From Glandiceps talaboti (lineage: Eukaryota > Hemichordata > Enteropneusta > Spengelidae), in contig NC_135559.1 of NCBI RefSeq assembly GCF_964340395.1, forward strand, positions 15,098,063 through 15,162,062: a DNA stretch of 64,000 bases. Reading direction: 5' to 3'. Of this stretch, positions 48,286 through 61,045 are shown piece by piece (position 1 is the first letter of the stretch; each line of letters begins with the position of its first letter). Both the position numbers and the translations under genes were made by a program. The notes below the pieces were generated by a model. That model was not told the DNA's origin, did no database searches, and saw only the letters and a program-made list of their open reading frames with translations.

Positions 48286-48299
48286 TTTCCAGAGGAACA

Positions 48300-49640
48300 A
48301 TCTGCAAGGATAATGGCATCACATACAAAGTTAGATTTTTGTTAAGCCAGAGGATGAAACATACCAAGGTTGGGACAATTTGTTGAGTTAAAGAATGAAA
48401 TGTAGCACTGTTAGAATTTTTCTCAAGCCAGACAATGAAATGTAGCTATTAGATGCCTAATAAAAAAAATTATGTGGTTCTGATTACGCTCAATTTTAGA
48501 ATAGGTGGGGTAGGTAAATTCTTTAATTCATTATATTTTTATTTTTTCTGTGTGAATGTCTAGTTCAGGTTTTCCATTGTTTTCCAAATGGTCTCTGTGT
48601 CGTTTATTTCTTCCTATCAGATGTACAGCCATTACAGATTGGAGGAGAACAGTTTTATTTTGTCTTTTTAAGTTGATGTCAGTTTCCATATCTATTTCTT
48701 GTGAGACTTCACAATTTTTGCAATTTTATTATTTTATTCACGAATACGTAAAAAAAAATTTAGGGTCAGCAATGGAAAGCTAGGTGGGGTTGGGTAACCG
48801 GAACCAAACAACTATTTTTTTTTAAGCTTAAGGACATGTAACTTGTAAGTAAGACAATGTCTGGTAGATGAAAAATTATAGCATTATTGTCAATGGAACT
48901 TCTTTGTTGAACCAAAGAATGAAATGTCTTGGTACAGTATTTGTGGAACCAGACAACGAAATGTACATGTACAGTATTTGTGGAACCAGACAATGAAATG
49001 TACATGTACAGTATTTGTGGAACCAGACAACGAAATGTACATGTATTATTAGTACAATTTTTGTGGAACCAGACAACGAAATGTACATGTATTATTAGTA
49101 CAGTATTTGTGGAACCAGACAATGAAATGTACATGTACTATTAGTACAGTATTTGTGGAACCAGACAATGAAATGTACATGTATTTGTGGAACCAGACAA
49201 TGAAATGTACATGTACAGTATTTGTGGAACCAGACAATGAAATGTACATGTACTATTAGTACAGTATTTGTGGAACCAGACAATGAAATGTACATGTATT
49301 TGTGGAACCAGACAATGAAATGTACATGTACAGTATTTGTGGAACCAGACAACGAAATGTACATATATTATTAGTACAGTATTTGTGGAACCAGACAATG
49401 AAATGTACATGTACTATTAGTACAGTATTTGTGGAACCAGACAATGAAATGTACATGTATTATTAGTACAGTATTTGTGGAACCAGACAACGAAATGTAC
49501 ATATATTATTAGTACAGTATTTGTGGAACCAGACAATGAAATGTACATATATTATTAGTACAGTATTTGTGGCGCCAGACAACAAAATGTACATGTATTA
49601 TTAGTATAATTTTTGTTGAGGCAGATAATATTTTGCTGTG
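48300..49640 (+). repeat. minisatellite array, right arm, units of about 36-58 bp
   Basis: TTTGTGGAACCAGACAATGA plus AATGTACATGTACAGTA or with an added TTATTAGTACAGTA. About 15 close copies at 48905-49620 and diverged copies at 48335-48455 (TAAGCCAGA.GATGAAA). Unique DNA at 48470-48880 interrupts it. All frames here (MYISLSGSTNTV) are artefacts. Confidence 0.92.
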
Positions 49641-50880
49641 AGACCAGACAACACTGTTTCAGGCAACATGGTTTTGATCGTACACATTATTCTGTAAAAT
49701 ATGTGCGCATGTAAGTAGGTTTACTGTACAACAGACAAAAGAGATCCAGGCAATGTAATTGATGTAAGGTATGGCTAATAATGCACTGAATAATGTCATC
49801 ACATGAAAGCTACATGTTTACCTAATTATTAATAATATTATGCAAATAACTACAAATTCTACACTATTAGTATTACCCAAGGTAGATTTCTGTACATTCA
49901 TTGGAAATCATTTATTCATTGGTACAGAGTATTTTTTGCGATCAAATCATTTACCATCTTCCTTGCTACTGTTCAAGCAATAAATAAGTAAAACACATCA
50001 CAAAACATAATCACTTTGAGAAGTATCAAATTTTACCGACATATTAAAGAGTGGTTAGTAGAAGATACATTACAGGGGTCCGATTGCGACATGTGTTATA
50101 GACAGACTGGCCTACATACAGAGACTATAGACACAGACATCTATTTAGTATTAGTCATGATGGGTACATGGTGCAAACACATCCTGTCTCTGGACTGAAG
50201 ATGTTCACCTGTTCACATTGTGGGGGCTGAGATAGACAGACAGTCAAAATGTCATAGGGTAAATGAAATGATAAGCGTTTTGAAATATCATACTCGCTTG
50301 TCCTATAAAGCAATGTCACGTAACTTTCTTTGGGAGTCATGGGAGTCAGCAGATATAATATATTCATGTTTGCACAATGAATATTCATGATTCCTAAGTG
50401 CCTACTTCTACAGTGACAAAGTTAACACATCTCATGATTGATTGGTTCTAATATTTCTGGACGTACTTAATTGCTACTATTATTTCTGGATAAATTTATT
50501 TCTACGTTGATTTATTTTCCCTGAATACACATCAAAGGTCCTAGTTCTTCCACATAAATTCATTGTAATGCAAGCTAATATACTGAATGAACATTACACT
50601 TACAGCCTTTTAGATAGGCCTGTTTTTTTAAATTTTCAGTTGTTATGAAACGTGTCAAGAACAGTTGTACTGAACACACGTAACTAGCCAGAAGAGTTAT
50701 TTACAAGTGTACTGTCTAATTTCCCCTTGCATTGTCGGCCAAAATAAAGTGTGCCTGACACATCCTGAAATGTCGGTCTGTAAACTTTTCACGTCCCAAA
50801 ATGAACATGTTTACAAACTCTGTGCAGAGATCTTCAAGTGTTGCAATTGGAGGCATGGTTTCAAAGACTACAGTATTCAG
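49641..50880. other. unique noncoding stretch
   Basis: Nothing recognised. Confidence 0.5.
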
Positions 50881-51490
50881 GTCAGATGTGCCAAAGAATT
50901 TGACAAGCGCAATAATAAATTGTAGCGGTTTGCTTCAAAAGTGTATTTGAAGTACACAGAGTACCTGTTGATTTTTGTCACTCGGTTTGAATACATTTGT
51001 ACCTTGAAGTACAGAAAATAGAGCCTGCACAACAACGGTTGACACTCAATGACAGTACAATGGATAAGAGTCAGCCACTAGGGTCAAAGAATTTGACAAG
51101 CTACATAAAAAAAATTGTAGCGGTTTGCTTCAGAAGTGTATTTGAAGTACAGTACCGGTATATTGTTGCATAATTTTTGTATCTGTCACATATATTGTAT
51201 TATAAATATGTATTTGCATCTGTTATATTTTGCAATTGCATGAAAACACTGGATGCACTGCCGTTTATAAATAAATAAATAAATAAATAAATAAATTGAG
51301 TACATGTTGATTTTTGTCACTCTGTTTGAATACCTTCCGTATATAAAATGGAACCGGCACAACAACGATTGACAGTACAATTTCTAAAGTCATCAACCCA
51401 GGTCAAAGAATTTGACAGGAACGATAACAAATTATATCGGTTTGCTACTGAAGTGTTACAGAGTATGACAATCGATTTCAGTAATTTCAG
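50881..51490. repeat. degenerate tandem duplication with protein-like similarity between copies
   Basis: AAAGAATTTGACAAG and TAGCGGTTTGCTTCAGAAGT recur at about 50890, 51087 and 51402, with GAGCCTGCACAACAACGGTT between. Conceptual peptides KEFDKRNNKL and KEFDRNDNKLYRFATEV from the first and third copies resemble each other, but stops interrupt the others. I cannot name a source. An AAAT microsatellite is at 51266-51297. Confidence 0.5.
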
Positions 51491-52612
51491 TGGGTATCAA
51501 ATAGTATATCGCAATAAACATGTAAATATCAAAGGTGATATACTTTTAACATGATTGATACAGTTTATTTTCCCTGCAATTGTTGCTTAATTTGAAATGT
51601 GAATAGAAAACATTAAAACTGACATTTAGAATACCTATTTATTTCTTGTAAAACATTTCTGTTTTATTTGACATAACAATAGAGAATAAAGTATGTATGA
51701 TCAAAAGTGATATAAACCACTAATTTTTCTTTTTCCCCTGACATTTTCTTAATAATTTGAAACAGGCGCATAATATACTACCCCCCCCCCCCCACACACA
51801 CACACACACACACACACAAGGATGGTGACTGACATACAAATTACAATTGATCTAGACTACATGTGTATTTTTTTGGAATATTTACTATTAATTCGCTGCA
51901 TATGTTTGAATACTCTGTCAGAATACATTACCCCAATGAGTTACAGCTACAGTAATAGAAAACTGCAGGTACATGTACTCAGGACTATGACTGCCAGAAC
52001 TCTTTTGGTCTAGACGATAGCACAAACAATTATAGGGGGAGCAGGTGAGGGCTTAGGAAATGTCATCCAGTGTGTTCAGACCACATTTCCTAGAATTTCA
52101 ACACTCTAATCTATTTGCTGCACTGGCATTCATCTTTGTCATTGTAGGCAATTTATAATATCTAACAGGTGTGCATCTTTCCTTTCAGGGAGGGGGAAAA
52201 AAACGCACGCGCACAGGCATTTCACATACCCTGATCTCGTGATCACACAACCACTCTGCCCACTAGAGTTATAAGGAAACATTACCTACCAATTCAGTTG
52301 CCCCCAGTATGGTACATTTACAGGGATATTATTCATCAAGTCCATCAAATATAGCCTCACTAAGTCACACTTATACATCTTTATATTTAAGTTTGTTGTT
52401 TCTGGCATATTTCTAAGTTGTACACACCCTAATGTCTCTATTTTAGTACACAAACGTTTGGAATACAGACTTGTCTTTAAACTTTACTTATGAAATGCGT
52501 ACTGGTACCATAGAAAAAGTTCCGGATTTTGCATGTTTTGTGTATAAAACTATAAGTATAGTAATTATATAGGTTATTGGAACTTACACTGTAGCCTCTC
52601 ATCCTAAGACTT
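51491..52612. other. noncoding stretch
   Basis: C13 run plus (CA)n at 51781-51818. No gene recognised. Confidence 0.5.
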
Positions 52613-53020
52613 TCACAGTGGCATGAGTAATGTCATAGCCATTTGACCTCCAGAACTGTACATATGCTGAAACACAGCTGTTTCAAAACATATTGCTCCA
52701 TCGATGACAAACCAGTTGAAATGTGGAAAACTATTTTTATCAATATTAATGTCACTGAAAACATTGCTCTCTGCAGATACCCTTTTCAAACAGGAAATAG
52801 AAACATAAACAAAGTGCACATATTTCCTAGAACTGTGAAGCGTAAGTTCCACATAATACAACAAACCAGCAGATATTGGATTTCCTTTAAGAACACGAAT
52901 AACACATGGAATGACACAGAATGACATGGAAGGTATATGCTGTGCACTTATGGATTCTTTGCTCCCAAGTGAGTTGAGGAAGTTATAGTTTATAGTACAT
53001 GCTGGTGTGCTGATGTACAT
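52613..53020 (-). CDS. unrecognised ORF, 135 codons, doubtful
   Basis: Not repeat-derived. Product opens MYISTPACTINYNFLNSLGS and includes KRVSAESNVFSDINIDKNSF and WFVIDGAICFETAVFQH. No domain recognised. The opposite strand is also open for 93 codons. It could be chance, or the remnant of a retrocopy or mobile-element gene. Confidence 0.15.
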   Translation of the reverse strand: MYISTPACTINYNFLNSLGSKESISAQHIPSMSFCVIPCVIRVLKGNPISAGLLYYVELTLHSSRKYVHFVYVSISCLKRVSAESNVFSDINIDKNSFPHFNWFVIDGAICFETAVFQHMYSSGGQMAMTLLMPL

Positions 53021-53056
53021 GTAGGTTTGTACCAGGGGTATACTTTTAATATACTT

Positions 53057-53227
53057 TTAATTTTTCTTCATAGTTTCAGCCGGAAAAAAACTATTTATGA
53101 CCTAAGGATTGTGTGACTTCTTTATGACAAGACCCCTTATGTCAATCAACTTCTTTATGACAAGACCCCTTATGTCAATCACCTTTTTCTTTGACTGAAC
53201 AAAGAAAATATGAGGGAATAATACCTT
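53057..53227 (+). mobile_element. family A tail, abutting a full copy
   Basis: GTTTCAGCCGGAAAAAAACT, an internal 34-bp duplication (CTTCTTTATGACAAGACCCC) and TTTGACTGAACAAAGAAAAT. It ends where the next copy begins. Confidence 0.75.
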
Positions 53228-53228
53228 A

Positions 53229-53590
53229 TTATACCATACACAATCCAAGTTGACAAAAAAATATGGAATTGATACCCTGGTTTTCTATGTTCATGACAAC
53301 ATGCATCTACAATGTATATCACAACAATGCGTGTCTACATCACTGGTTCTGCTGTGTTCGAAATATGAGTCAAAACGTTCAAAATTGCCCTTACTTTCCC
53401 CGATTTTTCTTTGATATTACTGGCGCTGCTATAGTACAATTATGTTATTCTCCAATATTTTTCTCCCATTCAGCCGGAAAATTCCTAAAGGTTTTGTCAC
53501 TACTCATCTAGCAACTCGTAGTGACAAAGTTCCCTTAGGTCACTCATCTTTTCCTCAGCTGAACAAAGAAAATGCGAGAGAACAATACCA
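53229..53590 (+). mobile_element. family A hairpin-tail repeat, near full length
   Basis: TTATACCATACACAATCCAA, ACATCACTGGTTCTGCTGTG, TTGATATTACTGGCGCTGCT and tail ATTCTCCAATATTTTTCTCC ... TCAGCTGAACAAAGAAAATG. Head-to-tail with the preceding tail fragment. Confidence 0.88.
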
Positions 53591-53649
53591 TATTGTTATA
53601 TCTACCCACACTTACTCTTTTACCATTGACAGGTACAATAAGTCACCAG

Positions 53650-54400
53650 AGTCTAAGTAACCTTTTGATCAAAATGCCGCGATGAATCTTCAGAAAGGCT
53701 ACGTTTCCGGCAGCACATCCAAATGAGCAACCTTTTGACGACTAACATTTCTCTTTTAATGTCATTAATCTAAGAAAAGTTAAATTAACAACTTGATAAA
53801 TATTCAACAGATGAATTGTCTAAGTAGCTATATTTATTTTCTGACAGATTATCCCAAAAGTGGTGACCTTTCACACTAACAACTGATATATTTCTTTTAA
53901 TATGGTAAGAAAAGTCAAATTGACAACTTGATACAAAAATGTAAATATTGACAACAGGTCGATCTTCAGAGTTCCTATATTCACTTTTTGACAGAATATC
54001 GCAAAGTGACGACCTTTCACACTAACAACTCATATATTTCTTTTAATATACGGTATATGTTAAAGAAAAGTTAAATTGACAATTTGATAAATACTCAACG
54101 GATGAATCGTCAGAGCGGCTATATTCAGTCTAAGAGATGACCTTTCACATTGACAAATGTGAATGAAAAGTCAAATTAACATAAATGTTCAACAGATGGA
54201 TGTTCAGAATGGCTATATAACCAGTTGATTATCCTGAAATAACTAATATACTAACAACTGCAAATATATCTTTTTAACACATTTTGTACCATTACAGAAG
54301 AGTGAAATTAACCAGTTTATTATGGATATCATTATCAGATATAATATCACCCTTTCACATCGACAACTTATATCGCTACAGTGACGTCATCAACAAATTG
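53650..54400. repeat. degenerate tandem repeat, about 120-130 bp unit, about 5 copies
   Basis: GACCTTTCACACTAACAACT, ATATATTTCTTTTAATAT, GAAAAGTCAAATTGACAACT, TTGATAAATA and GATGAATCGTCAGAG.GGCTA recur in order. Confidence 0.7.
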
Positions 54401-54579
54401 ACAGTTTTGGGTTAAACTGCACAGCTGGAGAATAGGCTATGATAAATATGGGATACGAGATACTAATTATGGGCTACAAGATGCAAGATGAAACCAGATA
54501 TGCATCATCATACATTGACAAGTCTAGCAGGTGTCTCTTAAATTCAGCTGATGGATAATGACAGTATTTCATTTCATTT

Positions 54580-55385
54580 CATTGCCTGCTTGATACCCAA
54601 CCTTCTAGTTTTCAAATTTTAGATGAAGATATTACACTCGTTAGCAACTGTTGATATTGCCTGCTTGATACCTATAGCCTTCTAGTATTCAAATTTTAGA
54701 GATGAAGGTATTATACGTGTTAGCGACTGTTTATATTGCCTGCTTGATACCCAGCCTTCTAGTTTTCAAATTTTAGATGAAGATATTACACTCGTTAGCA
54801 ACTGTTGATATTGCCTGCTTGATACCTAGCCTTCTAGTATTCAAATTTTAGAGATGAAGGTATTATACGTGTTAGCGACTGTTTATATTGCCTGCTTGAT
54901 ACCCAGCCTTCTAGTTTTCAAATTTTAGATGAAGATATTACACTAGTTAGCAACTGTTGATATTGCCTGCTTGATACCCAACCTTCTAGTTTTCAAATTT
55001 TAGATGAAGATATTACACTCGTTAGCAACTGTTGATATTGCCTGCTTGATACCCAACCTTCTAGTTTTCAAATTTTAGATAAAGATATTACACTCGTTAG
55101 CAACTGTTGATATTGCCTGCTTGATACCCAACCTTCTAGTTTTCAAATTTTAGATAAAGATATTACACTCGTTAGCAACTGTTGATATTGCCTGCTTGAT
55201 ACCCAGCCTTCTAGTATTCAATTTTTAGATGAAGGTATTATACGTGTTAGCAACTGTTGATATTGCCTGCTTGATACCCAACCTAAGTTCTAGTATTCAA
55301 GTTTTAGATAAAGATATTATCATACTCATTAGCACAGTATTCAAATTTTAGATTAGGTAATTATACGTGTTAGCAACTGTTGATT
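54580..55385. repeat. minisatellite, 75/78-bp unit, about 10-11 copies
   Basis: ATTGCCTGCTTGATACCCAA starts units at 54581, 54656, 54734, 54809, 54886, 54962, 55037, 55112, 55187 and 55262. Early units alternate between a 75-bp (GATGAAGATATTACACTCGT) and a 77-78-bp (GAGATGAAGGTATTATACGT) type, i.e. a dimer period of about 153 bp. Confidence 0.95.
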
Positions 55386-56264
55386 CAAACTGATAGATAG
55401 CTAAGTGATCAATTTACGAGTGACAGAAAATGACAAATTAAGTGAAATTGTTCCGCCTGCCATAAATTTGAACTGTCTTCTCTCTTTTTGTGTCTCTGGA
55501 ATAGATAATCAAATGTCATTAATTTTCATGAATGTTTCATCTATGGTTTCAGAACCCATCTCAGAACATGACTGGAGAACATTGGGTTATAATATAAGCC
55601 AAAAGACTTCAAGACTATCTAAGTGAAGAAATCTGCGCTAAATACGAAATAACGCCGATGACATTATTAATATGAAATAACGCCGATGACATTATTACAT
55701 GCCTTGAGGCAACTTACAAAACATACATGGAGAAGCGGGTGGAGTCATAACCACAGTTTACATATTACAGGTGTGTTGCAGAAAGGTGAAATGATAGCTC
55801 AGACTTAATATCAAACATTAATAACTATTTGTACAAAATAACCAATCACACACACCCATAAACATGACTGATTACAACTCTAGCTCTATTGTTAATGCAA
55901 GAGAGTCCATTACTATCATTGACTATGGCTGTTCTGCACTCATTTACATTTCACACAGTTGGAATTCTCTCTTTGGAGTCTTGGCATGTATGCCATCATG
56001 TAAGAGACTCCATTACTATGTCTGTTCTGCGCTCATTTGCATTTTGATGCAGTTGGAATTCTCACTGTGGAGTCTAGACAACCATAAGAATGATATACAT
56101 CATGTAATAACTGTACATGCAGTCTCTGGGTTACAGGACCATAAACATGTATGTGATCTATTCAAACCCATTTCACAATTCAAGAACATTATGTGACATG
56201 TCACAAGGGTTAGAGGATCTCAGAGTACTGGGAAGGGTTACCAGGAGACTTGGCATTCATGATA
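55386..56264. other. noncoding stretch
   Basis: A 27-bp direct duplication (GAAATAACGCCGATGACATT) lies at 55646-55697. Blocks with GTCTGTTCTGCGCTCATTT...CAGTTGGAATTCTC occur twice at 55925-56080. No gene. Confidence 0.5.
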
Positions 56265-56350
56265 ATGCTATCATTTATTCAGGATGAGGCTCGAACCTGC
56301 AGCCTGCAGATTCTAAGTCAGCCACTCTAGCCATTTGACCATCATGACTA
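56265..56350 (-). mobile_element. tRNA-like SINE head
   Basis: On the minus strand: ATGGTCAAATGGCTAGAGTG, GCTGACTTAGAATCTGCAGG, CTGCAGGTTCGAGCCTCATC. TGGCTAGAGTGG fits an A box and GGTTCGAGCC a B box. No convincing cloverleaf, so a SINE head is more likely than a tRNA gene. Confidence 0.65.
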
Positions 56351-57889
56351 AACTTCATACTTCAAAGTATGATAACTATGCCAAATTTACCCAACTTCCA
56401 CTTTTCCTGTTACAACAGTTTCCCAACATTAGCTAAAACACTGCCCATAATTTACACTGGTAAAATATGCTACCTGTAGATTTTTTCCTACTTTAATGCT
56501 GCCATTATAAAATTGAGAAGGCTTGCCTGAAAACATTTGTGGATTTTCAACTAAGTCTATAAGTGTAGTATACAAGTAAAGAATCACATAGTGATCTTCT
56601 TAGGTTCAATTATAGTCTTACAAAAAACATGCATGTAATGATTCACGAGTGATGTTACTGGCTGGTAGAATATTTGAATGGCTTTTGGTATTGTAGTTAG
56701 AAATATATATCAAACCACTGTTAGCAGATTGCTGACAAAATGTGGGAAAGTAAAATATTGGATCTACTAACCATAACTATACAGCCACTACATGCAATCA
56801 AAAGACATGGATTATATACCGCTACATGTACGTTAGGCTGCCTATTAGTTCTTGGACTGATTCGTTGTTGCTTACGTGCCATTTTTCTGTTGCTCCACAT
56901 TTCTCTGAGTAGGTGTTTCTTTGGGTATGTCAAAAATGGCAGAAACTGACATCAACAATGAAATCAAAACATTTGTAGATTACAAAAAAATACCACTGTT
57001 ACTCAGATGTGTGGAAAAAAAACCAGGTAGAGTGTAACTAAACTACCAGAGATCCCCGGGAACTACTTATAATCAGTACACAAAATTGTAATAAATATCA
57101 TCATTAAAAATAACATTTTACGCAACAGCAATGTGGAGTACAAGCAACAATGAATGTTTCAGTGCGACAAGTTGTAACTTATGTAAGTTACAATAATTCT
57201 GTATTATAATAGTTCTGAAATTATGAACACAATTATTCAATAAATAATATATCATGTTTCATGTCTTAAAAACAACGACAATGTAAAACACATGTAATAT
57301 GTATCAACACCAAGAATTACAGACCAACTATGTGACATTACTTGCCTCGTACAAACTTGAAGACTAATGTTAACTCAAGCTTACCACCAGTCTTGTTAGC
57401 AGACATGATCTACATGTATTATGTCACCATGTCGTAGATGTTGTGATTTTGACTACTCGGATAAATATCAAGGGACCATGCTAATTAATTGATACACATT
57501 ATGTACATACCCACATAACACAAGAAACGCCAATAAGTATCACAAAATAACTCTCTCGATACAACTCTAATATACCTCCGATATCCAGGGAGAAAAGGAA
57601 TAAAGCAATAACGAAAATGGAATGCACTAGCAGAACTAACAGTTTGGAATGTCCAACTTTCATCTATTTATAAAACTATCAACACTGTGGAAATATTATG
57701 TTGTGACTGGAATCCATTCCTATTGAAACAAGGAAGTAGGTATTTCATAGAGAAATTGTTTACGAGACACTTTCCGTAATCTATCATTAAACCAAGTTAT
57801 ATAAACATTGTTTACTTTTTATCCTTTTGATCAAGTAAAATAGCAACAAATAATCTCAGTTTATAAACTGTCACTGATTTTATTATGTA
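56351..57889. other. unique noncoding stretch
   Basis: Nothing established. A possible minus-strand start exon at 57406-57385 is discussed under findings. Confidence 0.4.
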
Positions 57890-57992
57890 ATAGATAGTCA
57901 ACGAGTTCGGGAGGGTTATGTGTCAATAAATGAGGCGGCGTAGCCCCCAAGTTTTTTGGCCCATAACCCTACCAAATGAGTTGTCTATCTTA
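57890..57992. mobile_element. short foldback, 28-bp imperfect arms
   Basis: GATAGTCAACGAGTTCGGGA plus GGGTTATG pairs with CATAACCCTACCAAATGAGT plus TGTCTATC. The 40-bp centre is G/C-richer (GAGGCGGCGTAGCCCCC). Confidence 0.6.
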
Positions 57993-60234
57993 CTTATACT
58001 ACAGCGTGATTGGCTTAAAACGGATCTTTTTCAAAATTTTGTGTAATTTGTTGCATGCAAATTGAGTGCTGAGTGTAATATAGGTCACACCCCTAAGAAA
58101 GAGTGGGTTATGGCTCCATATAACCAACCGAAATCAAGGCCTCTGATTGGCCAATTCGGTCTAGCCGTAGTATAAATATCATTAAACAGTAACTCAATTA
58201 AAATACTGTATAATTTCTTTAAACAGTGACAGGAATATACTGGCAAATCTTTGAAAATTTTGCCTAAAATTAAATAGTAAAATGGTAATACTAATAACAG
58301 GTGCAATGTGATAGTGAGAAGTATTGCAACTTGGTCCTCATTCATTGTTCAGTGGAGGTCCTTGCCATGGACACAATGCATTATGGGAGTCAGTAGATAT
58401 GCAAACATGTACATGTATGTATTAGGAGAACATCGATAGTGTATTCACAATTATTGTATTTGAATCTGAAGGTAATAAGCACTGTTTTGCTACTGTATGC
58501 GTGCATGTCTGCTTACGTACCCAACTGTACCCAAGACCTTATAAAACTTCAGGCCATTAACAACAAGAATTAGAAATCTGTTCTATCTTTGTCCAACATT
58601 AATGTCACTGAGCAATAAGTGTCTCACAGTTTGCCAATGATCTATCTATCTCCCAACACAAAATTCCCAATGACCACTCTCAATCAGAGAATTTATTATC
58701 ACTCTGACTTGACAAGTTTGTAGCAGGAACACAATCTCTGTTTACTGATACTGTACTGCTGTGTCCTACTTTTCAACTCTTGTACATCATATAAATTACA
58801 AAATATGAAAACATCCCCATGGAATATGATCTGCCCTTGTGTACTTTTCTTCGCTAAGTAATCAGCTGGCATGTACATGCCCTAGGCTACATAACGGAAA
58901 CAGAGATGTTGTTCTCAAAGTTGTTTATCTCTCTTGGTAACCAAATGAGTATACTCATGGTATTAAGCTGCTCATCATGGCAGTCAGTAATTTGTTAAAA
59001 GTTACAGATTATTTCACAGTGCAGCAGTCATGTGATTCACACAGGCACTTCTTGGGGTCCCATGCTATGAAAAAAACACAAACCAGTCACTAAGGACACT
59101 CGGCCAAAACTGAGAAATTTACATGATATACGAAAGTATTTCCTCAACTGAACTCCGGCACCACGACAATGAGCCACATTCAACATGGATGGATCAGAGT
59201 TTAAAGTGATCGCTATGCATTATAGCATGTTTGTCAACAAGTAAGCAGGGACCTACCAACTGTAGTCCTGGACAATATTAATATTCATGAGATAATTAAT
59301 ATTCATATAATTAGCATAACAATAAATCAATAGTAATGAAGAGAAACAAAGGAGTGCTATATATGACTTTCACACATGTATAAGCACATGTGTCTACAGA
59401 AGGAACTCAGGCCAGCTTTGAGTATCTTCCTGCTCAGTGATTGTTTCAAAGTCCCATTATCCCCACATGTATTTTCAATGACAGGTGTGATAATTACTAT
59501 TTATATTATGCATTTAATAACCTCCAAGAACAATAGAATTTTTATAGTGGATGGCAGTTTTTTGTGCCTGCTATTTTAGTTGAATGCCAGAAGGGTTGAC
59601 CACTGTGAGGAGGTCCCTGGTAAGAAACAATTAATCTGGACATGTATATATGGAAATGAAGTTCCTACTTAGGGGGGTTATTTGTTTGTACACAAAAAAA
59701 CTTCAAATTGGGAAAAAACAGGATGAATTATCAAATATATAAATTATAATACATCATCTACTTAGGTTCACAAATTCCACAATATCTGTTGGCATTATTT
59801 ATTCATTTAGTTCAATATCTACTAACCCCTCATTTATCTTTCCTGAACAGGTAACATTATGCAAAAATAATGGCAGATAGTTTTTGGATTGTCAATATAT
59901 ATGGTTCATTAAGGTTCAATGTAACACAGCAATTTATCTTTTCCCCCATTATCTTTCTTGAGCAGATACAAGTTGGTCAGTCATTCATTATGATAATGAC
60001 AATCTGATATCTCTTTGGCATCATTAGTAATAATAGTTTATTTTGGGTCAATGTGATAGCAATTTATTTTCATGCTACGCCTATTTTCATCAAGTGCAAG
60101 TACTTGATTATAGTATCGTAATCATGAGATACAATGCAACAGGATGACGCACGAGATGTTTTGTTTGTATGACTGTGAGATTTTGCATAGGTTATGTTAC
60201 TATTTTTATTACTAAACTTCAACGCGACAGCACA
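57993..60234. other. unique noncoding stretch
   Basis: An 86-codon minus-strand frame (58085-58345) reads hydrophobic but shows no family. Nothing else recognised. Confidence 0.45.
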
Positions 60235-60555
60235 ATGTTAAACCTCAATAGCCAACAACCACTATAAATACCATATATTTGACATGTGAACTATCACTTT
60301 GGTCAGAAACAACCATGTGACCAACCACGGTGTTAAACCTCGATAGCTAACAACCACTATAAATACCATATATTTGACATGTGAACTATCACTTTGGTCA
60401 GAAACAACCATGTGACCAACCACGGTGTTAAACCTCGAAAGACAACAACCACTATAAATACCATATCTTTGATGTTCGTGAACAACCACTTTGGTCAAAG
60501 CTACCATGTGACTGACCATGATGGTAGACAACAATCACTATATCGTTGACATTTG
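60235..60555. repeat. minisatellite, 95-bp unit, 3.3 copies
   Basis: TGTTAAACCTCGATAGCTAA, CAACCACTATAAATACCATA and TCACTTTGGTCAGAAACAAC start again at about 60236, 60331 and 60426. A diverged fourth follows at about 60520. Confidence 0.92.
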
Positions 60556-61045
60556 TTACTCACCGCTTTGGTCAAAAAACAACAATATGATCATACAATG
60601 TACACTGCTCTGCAAAATAACCCATTAGACCTGTAGCTATATGCCCTCCCAGGGCGTGTCAGCTAAATTTAGTATTCATTTCAACCCAACTGTTCATCAC
60701 TAAATGTTAACAAAAGGGTAAATTTAATGTACTGAAATTATTCATATCAAATCTTCAAATGTCAAGATGACATGAAGCAGACAGTGACAAGACAATTTGT
60801 ACAAAATTTCTATTTCCGCTGAAAGGCAGCAATATTAAACTTGCACAAGCTCTAACTGAGGTATTATTATTATTATGATTATTTTTTCAATCTAACAACT
60901 AACAATATATGTACTGAAAATTGTTATAACACCAATAATTAGACATTGCACATGTCAGTCAGAGGTCTATTTTATCTAAGTATAAATAACGGCAATAAGT
61001 TGAAATTGTGATTTATTGGAGACACTGATATTTGGGTGCAGACCC
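60556..61045. other. unique noncoding stretch
   Basis: Nothing recognised. Confidence 0.5.

Noticed and set aside
48876-49456. Overlapping MYISLSGSTNTV ORFs
   Set aside because: Minisatellite units in several frames.
56265-56350. A functional tRNA gene
   Set aside because: A- and B-box-like strings are present, but I cannot fold a convincing acceptor and anticodon stem; SINE head preferred.
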